A DNA stretch of 64,000 bases, taken from contig JAUMIR010000001.1 in NCBI GenBank assembly GCA_030847615.1, forward strand, positions 291,054,187 to 291,118,186, read 5' to 3'. This DNA is from Gambelia wislizenii. Its lineage: Eukaryota; Chordata; Lepidosauria; Squamata; Crotaphytidae. The stretch's first letter is position 1. Each line of letters opens with the position of its first letter. Of this stretch, positions 12,506 to 22,702 are shown in pieces. Under the pieces are notes generated by a model that saw only the letters and a list, made by a program, of their open reading frames with translations, searched no databases and was not told where the DNA came from. Made by a program: the position numbers and the translations under genes.

Positions 12506-14269
12506 CTTTCCTTCTCCTCCTATTTTCCTGTCTTTCTCTCCTCCTGTCAATCTCTTGATTCATTCTAATTTTCCTTTCCCTCTTTCTACAGTTTTCCCCA
12601 GTTTTCTTCCTCCCCCTTTGCTCTCTCTTGTGCAGTTAGAAAAAAAATTAGGAAGTGCTCATGGGATTAAGGTGCTTGGAGCCCTGGAGTAATTCCGCTA
12701 CCACCCCATCTCACCTGTTTTGTTCATACGTGCAAACTCCCTCACTGGAGGACCTGTTTTGTGCTACAGCCCAAGAGTAGGGCAGCTGTGAGCATCACCC
12801 CCCCCACACACACACACACCTCCTTCTCAGCCAGTGTGAACTCAGAGCCAGTGACTCCAACATGCCACCTACATCTTCATTCACTACCCAGCTGGAAAAT
12901 TGAGCCAGTGTGGGTGGTAAATGCTATCAATCCTTGAGGAGGATGAAGAAAGAGGAATGTAAATGCCCCCTCCCTCTTTACTAGCATCACAGTATACAAG
13001 AAGCTTCTGTGTGGGCCTGTATGTATGCATGAACATGGATACATGTAGGTGGAACTGCACAGCACCAGCACAGGGACCCCATCCACTCGTGGTCTTGGAG
13101 CATTTCCTCCAACTGCTCCATTGATAATCCAACCTTGTGTATATAGAATGGAAGAGGGTGACATCTTGTCCTTTGCCTGAGGCAGAAAAATGTCTTGTAC
13201 CAGAGCTGATTTTTGTTATGAGAAGTGGAATATTACAAAACCTGTCTTCATCTTCATCTGTACAGTGGTGGAACCATACAAATATACTGAGGGGAGGCAC
13301 AAAAGGGTGGAAATGCCTTTGGGGACAGCAGCTTCGACCCACATGTTTGACATCGGAAAGAAAGTGTTATACTTCACATTAATGCTCCCCTCCTAAACAT
13401 ACTGTATTTTCTTTGAAATAACACCTATTGATTTGGATCCTGTTAACTTTCCAGTCCCAAGCATTTATGCTTCTGATAAAAACCAACCCACTCTTTAAAT
13501 CTCTCCCTCCCTCTCTCACTGGGATAGGAGAGTGGGCTCCTAATTCATCCTTATAGGGGGACTTAAAGGCCTTGTGCTTTCCTTTACTAGAGTTAAAGGC
13601 TCAGGGAGGTTATGTCCTTGAGGACTTAAGGAATCTGCCTACTAGCTAAAGAATCTAGAGATATTTACCTCACAAAGCCAGTACAGGTTCATACACGTTT
13701 GACTTTGAAGCCATCATATAGTGGGCCTTGCATAAAGCACACACAAATGAAAACCACTCTCAGGTGTGCTTTGTTCTCCCCCAACTTTTTTAAACAGAAA
13801 AAAAACCCTGTCTTTGCAATTACTCAGCTTGTGTTTACCTAAGGAAAGAGCATGCCATGCCAATCTTTCCTATATATGGCAGAGCATGTTACTGCACCTC
13901 CCTGGAATCAGTCTAAGAAACAACTTGAGACAGGTGGTTGTGACTAACTCACATTGTTCCTCCTGACAATTTGATTAGGAACTGTATATTGCACTCACAT
14001 AGATGACAACCCGCTCAAGAAATTAAAAAACAATCATTCGCATTTGGGCAGGCCTTGGTGGGACAGGGGGCTAGAGCTGCCTAGGCTAGGGTATAGAACT
14101 TAAGAGTGTGTCTAATAAAGTGACTGACATATTTAGAGAGGAACAGAGACCAGTGGGTTTTTGATTAATCTGTGGGTGACCATATTTTAAAACTTTTCTA
14201 GTCACAAAAGGTATATAGTTTTTACAAAAAGGGGAAAAATAATGGCAAAAGCCAGACAAGGGAGGATAA
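12506..14269. other. Unassigned intergenic DNA
   Basis: Pyrimidine-rich tract at 12500-12620. No convincing gene. Short open frames on the minus strand near 12.9-13.3 kb lack motifs. Confidence 0.5.
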
Positions 14270-15562
14270 AGGCTTGTCTATGTTGGTGGGAAACCCCACA
14301 CTTACTTCATAGCTGCAGGAAAAAAATAAAAATCCACAGCAGCGCCATAAATGCCACATGCATCAGGCTTCTCTGATTGTAAATTGGAGTATCCTGCCAC
14401 ACTGTTAGTTGTGTCAGAGTAAAAGGGTGGGCCTATGCTGATCACATGGGCTATACATCATCCTATTTCCAACCACACAGCCAAAACTGCTCTGGTTTTA
14501 TTTTCCTGTTTGCCAGTGCATACAAATATGCAAATATGTGTTGCCCCAGAGTACTGTATTGTTATATAAGCAGAGATATGCTTATCCAGGTAGCCACACA
14601 ATAGATTTTTTTAAAAAAAAATAAATAAAAAATGCCAGAATGGAGTCCTATCCAGTGGAAATCCTGCTTCACACCAAAGCCAATCCACAGATGCCACATG
14701 GCCAATAATTTGGGTTTTTTCCCTCAAATGCAGAGCAAACCATGAATCATGCAGATCCAGAGTTTCCTGCAGAAACCCTGGTGTTCGGAAAGCAACTAAT
14801 TACCAGCAAAGTATAAACAGCACTAGTCTAGGAAGGTAGCCAACTGTTAATTAGCTCACAGGAATACAAACACAGTCAAAGATTTAGTCTAGTAACACAG
14901 TCCAAAGGTCAGAAGCTTACGGCAGTCAGTCAGCGTGGGTCCAAAACAGTCCATGGGTCAACAGGAGCAGGCAGCAGAGTAGTCAGGAACAGTCCAAGGT
15001 CTAAGCACGAATCAGGGTAAGTCAAGATAATTGGAATCCAGGCACTGAAGTCAGCAGGAAGCTTTCTCCAGGAAGATCAATTGCTCTCTGACAAAGCCTC
15101 CATCGCCTCTCCCAGCCTATATAAAGCAATTAAGGCTTTGCCAGGCATTTCTTAACAAGCAGGTTTTTCTCATAAAGCCGCAGAGATTTCCTTTGAGCTT
15201 TCGTTTGAGCTCGCTGCTGGATATACGATGGTGGAGGTAAGTCCCTCTCTACTTCTTCATCCTTATCTGAATTGGCAGGACTCTCTACTGGGACTAATGC
15301 TAACCCACTTGGACCAGGCTCTTCCTTTGCTCGAGCCTCTAGGTTGGCAGGGTTCCCTGCTGGCACAGGTATAGATAAACCTGTGCCAAGGTCCCTAGGG
15401 CCATTCCCTGCCATGTCCTCCTCCTCCTCTGAAGCTATACCTTCATCAGGCTCACGGGGCATGACACTTGGTGAAAATGTGCCTTGTTGAAAATGTCATG
15501 TGGCAACTGTGCTGTAAATACAGGGTGAGTACAGGGGTTTTTTGCCCATGTAGACAAGCCCT
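14270..15562. mobile_element. Non-autonomous DNA element with CTTGTCTA ends, opened by an LTR
   Basis: The left end aaaggcttgtctatg and right end catgtagacaagcccta are inverted repeats of the form AGGGCTTGTCTA, shared with the elements at 21721, 31207, 34492, 40708 and 58647. Without the LTR at 14782-15466 it would be about 600 bp, the usual size of its relatives. Confidence 0.7.
14782..15466 (-). mobile_element. Solo LTR, probably minus orientation
   Basis: A 685-bp segment begins tgttcgg and ends atgaca, so it has TG...CA termini. It is flanked by cctgg and cttgg, a 4/5 match to a 5-bp target duplication. Orientation is judged from the TGTCATGCCCCGTGAG start on the minus strand and a TATA-like tract (tatataaag on plus; tttatata on minus) at about 15118-15126. 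A 110-codon minus frame rich in Glu, Pro and Ala lies in the 5' part. I regard it as LTR sequence, not a gene. There is no internal retroelement region, so it is a solo LTR left by recombination. Confidence 0.65.
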
Positions 15563-15894
15563 AAGAGAGCAGGAGGAAATGGCCAGTTGTTTGCTTGCTT
15601 TCTTGCTTGGCAACTGACCAGTAAGTCCAATGGGCTGGAAGGAGCTAATGACAAATAATGATTTAACTTGTAATTAATTCATTCTCCTCATTGCTGAAGG
15701 TATTCATTGTAATTGTCACAAAGAGCCTTACCGCATTCTGAGGAAAAGTGGGAAAGCAGCATCCTTTCATTCCAGTACCGTGGGAGATCAAGCTAAAACT
15801 GTGCCTTTTTGCAAATGGGTTTTTCTGGTTAGCAAAAAGGCATGGTTTTGCCTCTGTCCCTTATGGGACCGGAATGAAAAAATGATGACACTAT

Positions 15895-17458
15895 GCAGAA
15901 GTAATCTCAGAACTACTGGCAATAATCTTTGAGAAATCCTGGAGAGCAGGAGGGGTCCCCGCAGACTGGAGGAGGGAAAATGTTGTCCCCATCTTTAAAA
16001 AGGGGGGGGGAGAAGACCCAAATAATTATCACCCAGTCAGCCTAACATCAATCCTAGGAAATATTCTAGAGCAGATCATTAAATAGACCATCTGTAAGTC
16101 TGTAAGCACTTAAAAATGAATGCCATGATCACTAAAAGTCAATATGGATTTATCAAAAACAAGTCATGCAAGACTAATCTTATCTCTTTTTTGATAGAGT
16201 TACCAACTTGACAGATGAAAGGAATGCTGTGGATGTAGTGTATCTTGATTTCAGTAAGGCTCTTGTCAAGGTCCCCCATGATATTCTTGCAAAAAAGTTA
16301 GTAACCTGTGGGCTAGACAATGCAACTGTTAGGTGGATTTGTAATTGGTTGACTGACGGAACCCAAAGGGAGATCACCAATGGCTCCTCTTCATCCTGGA
16401 GAGAAGTGACCAGTGGGGTGCCACAGGGTTCTGTCCTGGGCCCAGTGCTATTCATCATTGTGGGGGCCCCATAGTAACCCTCCTCCTGCAAAAACATTAT
16501 TAGTAATAATCTGAATATCCTGTACTGTGAATTGCTTAGATTGAGTTAGGTTACACTGACCTGAGATAAACATATGGGACCCCCCCCCCAAATAAAGCAT
16601 TGCAGGGGGGGCAAAATTCCTTAAACCGGTCCTGAACCTGAGATAAACATATGGGGCCCCCGAAAGCTGGGCCCAAACTAACAAAATGAATTTCAACAGG
16701 GAGAAATGTAGGCTACTATACTTGGGCAGTAAAAATGAAATGCCCAGATATAGGATGGGTGACATCTGGCTTGATGGCAGTACATATGAAAGGAATCTAG
16801 GAGTCTTAGTGGATCACAAGCTGAATATGAGTTAGCAATGTGATGCGGCAGCTTAAAAAGCCAATGCGATTCTAGGCTGCATCAATAGGAGTATAGTGTC
16901 TAGATCAAGGGCAGTAATAGTGGCACTCTATTCTGCTTTAGTCAGACCTCACCTGGAATACTGTCTCCAGTTGTGGGCACTAAAATTCAAGAAGGATATG
17001 GACAAGGTGGAATGTGTCCAGAGGAGAACAACCAAAATGGTAGGAGGTCTGGAAGCCATGCCCTATGAGGAGTGGCTTAGAGAGCTGGGTATGTTTAGTC
17101 TGGAGAAGAAAAGGTTAAGAGGTGACATGATAGCCATGTTTAAATATTTGAAGGGATGTCATACTGAAGATGGGGCAAGCTTGTTTTCTGCTGCTCCAGA
17201 GACTAGGACATGGAGCCATGGGTTCAAACTACAGGAAAAGATATTCCACCTAAACATTAGGAAGAACTTCCTGACTGTAAGAGCTGTTTGGCAGTGGAAT
17301 ACACTGCCTCCGAGTTTGGTGGAGTCTCCTTTGGAGGTTTTTAGACAAGAGGCTGGTTGGCTATCTTTCGGGAATGCTTTGATTATTTATCCCTGCATGA
17401 CAGGGGGTTGGGCTGGATGGCCCTTGTGGTCTCTTCCAACTCTATGATTCTATGAAAT
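15895..17458 (+). mobile_element. CR1 LINE, 5'-truncated
   Basis: Plus-strand frames encode CR1 reverse transcriptase: Val-Pro-Ala-Asp-Trp-Arg-Arg near 15960, Val-Val-Tyr-Leu-Asp-Phe-Ser-Lys-Ala at about 16235, [10 protein letters not shown] at about 16417, then Leu-Val-Arg-Pro-His-Leu-Glu-Tyr-Cys at about 16940. The 3' end is the CR1 hallmark with a repeated octamer (tctatgattctatgaa). Stops, frameshifts and an internal replacement at about 16459-16676, which removes the FADD catalytic box, make it dead. Confidence 0.93.
16459..16676. mobile_element. Foreign segment replacing the core of the CR1 copy
   Basis: The CR1 reading breaks off after Gly-Pro-Val-Leu-Phe and resumes at Asn-Lys-Met-Lys-Phe-Asn, losing about 50 codons including FADD. 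The intervening DNA starts gtgggggccccatag and ends catatggggcccccga, an inverted repeat. It contains a tandem partial repeat of cctgagataaacatatggg (16559 and 16637). It is probably a MITE plus a deletion. Confidence 0.55.
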
Positions 17459-18693
17459 AGTTGCTTTTTTTAAATTTGCAGCTTGAATCCTCTTTTATCC
17501 TCTGAACTTTAACTAGTTTTTTTTAAATAGAAAGGGATTCTGTATCATCTTTGAGGGAAAGAAATTTCTAGCAGTGTCAAGACTAGGGGCGTGCGGAGAG
17601 GCCAAATCACACAAGGTGACACCATCGAGGGGAGGGGTAACAATAGCCATAGTAATGCCACAGATGTCTAGCCTAAGGGTTTGTGGTCTCCAGTCCACTT
17701 TATTAGATGCTGGACTCCACAAATGATTGCATCTGATGAAGTGGACTGGAGTTTCTCCCTACTGCCCAGCTTCTCCCAAGGAATGCAGAAAACCTAAAGC
17801 AGAGGAGTAGGCATCAGCCTCAGGGGTTACTGCATACTCCCCATCCACACACACATACATTTCACAGATGAAAACCAGGACACATGTGGCCAAGCAACAT
17901 CAGAGTGTGGTCAAAATGGCAAAAGTTATTGATAAGGAAAAACACACAAACTAGGAGAGTCTGTGCAGTTTGCTTTTGCTTGAGTAAACACAACATTCTT
18001 CCCCCTCCTGTCCTCTCCCCCTGCTGAAGTAATTGAGTACAAATTGCCTGTGCTTCCATATGAACTTCCCCATGTTTTGAGATCTTCTGGGGAAGCCCTG
18101 TAATGTGAAATGCTAGTGTTCATGGAAATTCCACGCATATCACGATCTTACTTTGGGGAATTAAAATTAGCTCAATTGGCACGCGAGAGGTCCTATAATG
18201 GCAAGAACTTTTCACCTACATATACCAGTACTGACTGGGAGAGAACAAAACAAGGAAACCAAATAACTTTGAAATCTTTATTGAAAATGATTTAAAACTG
18301 CATTCACACCACATTCATTTATCCAGCACACTTACAAGTTATTAAATAAAAAGTAGGAAATACCTAGACAGCGGGTTAGATTAAGGCTTATTGAGGTAAT
18401 ACTGTACCACTCAGAAGTGAAGAACTACTCATGCATAGTGAAGTGGAGGGAAATTACTCTTCAGTAGATTACGAAGACAGGTGGCGAATGGTTGCAGGGA
18501 AGGGGAGGGGAAGCTAGAAGGGGAGAAAATAAGCTTTTGTTCGGCTAGGAGAGAAAGATTAAGTGGGGGAAAGGAAGCCTTTGTTTGGCAAAGAGAGAGA
18601 TTCAGAAGAGAAGAGAAAGAAAGTAGAGAGGGGGAAAGTACTGACGTGGAAAGTGAGGTCCAAGTGCACTGAGATGAGATTTTGGGGTATATG
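17459..18693. other. Unassigned DNA with two imperfect purine-rich tandem units
   Basis: At about 18520-18615 the block aagcttttgttcggctaggagagaaagatt recurs in altered form as aagcctttgtttggcaaagagagagatt. An inverted pair around tccagtccactt and aagtggactgga occurs at 17691-17751. No gene recognised. Confidence 0.45.
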
Positions 18694-19606
18694 AGGTCTG
18701 TCTATTAAATAACAAGGCTGTATTTCTACCTTTCAAACAAATCAGGGATAACTGATTGTGAACATTTGAGAACATGTCTGAACCTGCATGACAAACATCA
18801 ACACTCTCGGCCATTTCATTAATTGTCAGTCATTGTTTAAAGCAGCTATGTTGTCTGTTGTGTATCAGAAAAATGCTAAATTTAAAGGTGGAGCAACATA
18901 ATATTCTGTAGCAACTTGAGGCACACCCAAACCTTTTTCAGAAAAAAACCATCACTTGTGATGAAACTTGGATCTTTCAGTATGATCATGAGACAAAATG
19001 ACAGTCAATGTACTGGAAAACACCATCTTCACCAAGAATGAAAGAAGCACGTCAAAGCAAGTCTACATTCAAAGCCATGCTCATTGGTTTTTGTTTTTAT
19101 ACACCAAGGGCATAATTTTGGCAGAATGGGTTCCAGATGGCAGAACAGTGAACCAGCATTATTATAAGGAAGTTTTTACAAAGCTGAAAGAAAGAGTGAG
19201 GGGAAAAAAGGCCAGAACTGTGGAAAACTGGTTTCATTCTTCATCAAGACAATGCACCTGCTTTCTGTGAGGCAGTTTTTGGCAAATACATGCATTACTA
19301 CAGTTGAACATCCTCCAGATTTGCCAGATTTGGCACCATGCGACTTTTTTCTTTTCCCTAAAGTGAAATTGGTGCTTAAAGGAACACGTTTTGAGTCAAC
19401 TGATGCAGTAAAGAAGAAAACAGCAAATGTGTTGAAACAGCTGGCAAAAACTGATCTGCTCCATGCCTTCGACCAGTGGAAAACAATACTGTATCAGTGC
19501 ATGAGTGTGAATGGGGAGTATATTGAAGGGGACAAGCATTAGATTTATAATACATACAAATAAAGATGGGTTATTATATCAGTCTCATTATTTAATAGAC
19601 AAACTG
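18694..19606 (+). mobile_element. mariner-type DNA transposon, internally deleted and broken
   Basis: The ends ggtctgtctattaaataac and ttatttaatagacaaac form an inverted repeat typical of Tc1/mariner. Three pieces of transposase are readable in different frames: Cys-Asp-Glu-Thr-Trp-Ile-Phe (about 18957) containing the first catalytic Asp, a middle block around Ala-Met-Leu-Ile-Gly, and Leu-Ala-Pro-Cys-Asp-Phe-Phe-Leu-Phe-Pro-Lys (about 19335) containing the last catalytic Asp. Only about 260 bp precede the first Asp, so the DNA-binding N-terminus is largely missing. Frameshifts and stops separate the pieces. Confidence 0.9.
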
Positions 19607-20004
19607 TGTATTTACTGTATGTGCAAAATCTCCTTTGAAGGGGCAATTAAGAGAGGAAGACAATTGTGTATTGGAAGGTTCCCAACCTTAGGGCAAAGGA
19701 ACTCTGGATAATTTTCAAAAGTGATGGATGACAGACATCTTTGGGATGTAGATAAGGAGATAAGGAAAACAGGTCTCACATAACAATGAGATTTCCAGCT
19801 AGCCTTTGAAGTGGTCCAGAGGATGCTTCCTTCTGGATACTCTCAGGAAAGACATGGCATTATTATTGCAAGCTTCAAAGGAATTCCACTTCACCTTCAC
19901 CTGAAGTGTGAACGTATTGAGGAATCTGAGGTGGCCTGCCTTTGGCGCACATGTGTAGGCAAGCATGATCTAGCCCTGGCTTAGAATCTACAATCAGCCT
20001 CCTG

Positions 20005-20011
<7 letters not shown>

Positions 20012-20040
<29 letters not shown>
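20012..20040. repeat. (TA)n microsatellite at a LINE 3' end
   Basis: About 14 TA units directly abut the 3' end of the minus-strand LINE at 20041. It probably originated as the element's simple-repeat tail. Confidence 0.95.
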
Positions 20041-20043
<3 letters not shown>

Positions 20044-21230
20044 TTTTCTTCACAAACGAAGATTCAGGAAGGAAGGATTCATCCTGCACTTTCTGCAAGT
20101 GCGCTGATGACTAAAAAGGCCAATCTGAGGTAAACAAGTCCGGTTGCAGAGAGCACAACAGAAGGTCTCCTTGAGTGTTGTTTCTGGGTTGTGATTATTT
20201 CTGCATTGTCATTGCTCTTCAAGACTTGTTTGGCGTGAGTTCTCAAATAAGGCTGCAGCATTGTGGATAGTGAGGCCAGGGCGGACCATTGTTGGTGATC
20301 AATTTGGCTGAGCCTGAGATGTTGTTTTAGGGGGTGATTTAGGGGGAGATTTTTTTGGAGCGCCCCTCTTATGCTGACCCATGGCGAGTTCACCATAGAG
20401 TACTATTTTGGGGAGGTGATGGTCCTCCATCCTAGAAACATGCCCTGTCCAGCCCAGCTGTGTTCTCAGTATCATGGCCTAAATGCTGGTGATCCCTGCT
20501 TGCTCAAGGACAGCAACATTCATCATATAGTCAGTCGAGTGCATATTTAGGATTGTGCGTATACAGGGCTGATGAAAGCATTTGAGGAACCGTAAGCAGT
20601 GGTGATAGATGACCCATGTTTCAGACCCTTAAAGGAGAATAGACAGTACAATGGCTCTATACACACTGATTTTTGTTCTTCGCCTCAGGTGTTTATTATT
20701 CCAGACTCTTTTGTAAAGTCTTCCAAATGCACTACTGTATATGCCTTTGCTAATCTGTGATCGATCTCTTTGTCAATCTTGGCATCTGAGGAGATGATGC
20801 TTCCCAGGTAGGTGAACTGCTGAACGGACTTGAGCACAGATTTGCCGACGGCAATGTGGGGATGGTGGTGTTCGTCCTGTGGTGCCGGCTGATAAAGAAC
20901 TTCCGTTTTCTTAAGGTTGACTTCCAGCCCAAACATCTCTGCAGCTGTTGCATAGCAGGATGTTAGGCGCTGCAGAGCTGCTTCTGTGTGGGCAACAAGG
21001 GCAGCAGCATCAGCAAAGAGCAGCTTACGGACTAGATAGTTTAGAGTCTCAGTGCGAGCCCTCAGACGGCTTAAGTTAAACAAGCTACCATCAGTACAGT
21101 AACGTATATAGATGCCGTCTTTTTCTTCAAGCTCTGCCATAGCCCTTTGGAGCATCATTCTGAAGAATATTGTAAGAACACAACCTTGCTTCTCTCCATT
21201 ATTTATTAGAAAGGGCTCTGAAAGAGCATC

Positions 21231-21277
<47 letters not shown>

Positions 21278-21290
21278 TATCAAAAGGCAC
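20041..21290 (-). mobile_element. Non-LTR retrotransposon fragment with zinc-finger-type C-terminus
   Basis: The minus strand encodes reverse transcriptase: Lys-Gln-Gly-Cys-Val-Leu, then a catalytic box reading Phe-Ala-Asp-Ala where Phe-Ala-Asp-Asp is expected, then Asn-Leu-Lys-Lys-Thr-Glu-Val-Leu and Phe-Thr-Tyr-Leu-Gly-Ser. The 3' half, in other frames, matches the 32712-33450 copy. The second catalytic Asp is lost, the frame is broken several times, and a (TA)n tract interrupts it at 21234-21274. The clade is uncertain. It is not CR1, L1 or typical L2. Confidence 0.85.
21234..21274. repeat. (TA)n microsatellite
   Basis: About 20 TA units inside or at the 5' limit of the LINE fragment on the minus strand. 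Confidence 0.95.
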
Positions 21291-21695
21291 AGAACGGAGA
21301 CTCTTGTTACAGCCCTTGTCTCTGTCCCACCACCCTCACAGGTATATTTGATAGGAACACAGGGAAAGGCCTTCTCAGTGGCTGTTCCAAGGCTCTGGAA
21401 TTTCCTTCCCAGAGGGGCTGGACTGACAGTCTCCTAAGTATATTTCTGTAAACAGGAAAAAAATGTTTTATTCCAGCAGGCCTTTGAGACTTAGGTATTA
21501 TGAGGAGACAGGCTTTGTAAAATCTGCTATGCTTTTATTTGACTTTGCTTTTTTATGGTTTAAATTTTTAAATGGTTTTAATCTTATGATGATTTATTTT
21601 CTTTTTTAGCTTGTATGCTGTAAATTTGTAACTATGTTTGTTTTAACTGTTGTAAGCTGCCTTGAGTCTCAAACTGGGAAAAGATAGGTAGTGGT
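21290..21695 (+). mobile_element. L2 LINE 3' end
   Basis: The plus strand has ggctctggaatttccttccc (the conserved Leu-Trp-Asn-x-Leu-Pro region of L2), then gtttaaatttttaaatgg and tgttgtaagctgccttgagt, the L2 3' UTR signature. It is short and non-functional. Confidence 0.7.
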
Positions 21696-21720
21696 GGTGT
21701 TTACTTTGTCCTTTGAAGTT

Positions 21721-22371
21721 AGGGGTTGTCAATACGGTGAAAATACTCCTCATAGAATTCAAGGAGAATACAATTTGTCTTAATGGCATCCCACACCAAT
21801 CCACCGTATTCTGAAGGAGGGATGCCAAAAACACCAAAAACTTCGCTGGAAAAGCCTTCTCAGCTTTTCCTGAAGTTTTTTAAAAGCCCCATGGGGAATG
21901 TGCATTCTTGCACATTGTAACAACCAGTTCACTTTGGTGAGCATTCCCTATAAGAGCAGAAGTGGAAAGCTGATTGGTCAGACATGCGCAAGGGGTGGAG
22001 CTTGCTAACAAGGCAAACACCCAAAACTGCCATGTTGGATTTTCTCCATAGCGATCGTGCACTCTGGTGTCAAAACAGCCTTTGTTCTCTTTTTTCTCCA
22101 TTAATTTAAGAGGAATATCACACTTCCACACCTTGAATATGCTTTTTAAGAAAATACTGTTTGGCGGCAGCAACTGGTGACAATAAAAATGTGAGTAATT
22201 CACTTGTGCCTGCCTTCTTGATTCACAGGCATGCCCATTTGAACAACCAACGCAGATAGCTTCACATGCTTGTGATATTGCCAAAAAATCATTAAGACAA
22301 ATGAGAGCTGCTGTGAATTGGCATTTCTGCACATCAATCTGTTTTATTGCCTTGTTTAGGCAAGACCTCAG
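21721..22371 (-). mobile_element. hAT-like MITE, CTTGTCTA-end family
   Basis: The minus-strand version of the family at 34492, 40708 and 58647. The left end aggggttgtcaatacgg and right end gccttgtttaggcaagacctcag correspond to the family termini. The shared interior includes catagaattcaaggagaata, gctgattggtcagacatgcgc and cacaccttgaatatg. No transposase. Confidence 0.75.
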
Positions 22372-22430
22372 TTTACAATCAAACTTAACCAAGGATGAAT
22401 GAGGAAAGTGGAGAAGGAGAGAATCACAGG

Positions 22431-22653
22431 GGAGATTTTCACACTACACTGTTATAGTGTTACTATTCCACTTTAACTGCTCTGGCTGCCTCCTGTGGAA
22501 TTCTGGGGTTTGTAGTGTAGTAAGGCCTAAGATCTCTCTGGCTGAGAGTTGTAAATGCCCCTCTCTACACTGCAAATTCCAGGATTCCACAGGAGGCAGC
22601 CAGAGCATTAAAGTGGAATAGTAACACTATAACAGTGTAGTGTGAAAATCTCC
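22431..22653. mobile_element. Palindromic MITE, about 70-bp inverted arms
   Basis: The left arm starts ggagattttcacactacac and the right arm ends gtgtagtgtgaaaatctcc. The arms are complementary for about 70 bp (through actgctctggctgcctcctgtgg), with a 70-80 bp centre. A clear target duplication was not found. The outer bases resemble the GGAGATT family, but the interior is unrelated to the other members here. Confidence 0.85.
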
Positions 22654-22702
22654 TCAGAATCTTAGAGACGGGAGGGACCACAAGGGCCATCTAGTCATAG
22701 AA

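Noticed and set aside
20012..20040. CRISPR-like or regulatory regularity in dinucleotide tracts
   Set aside because: Simple microsatellites, with no spaced direct repeats.
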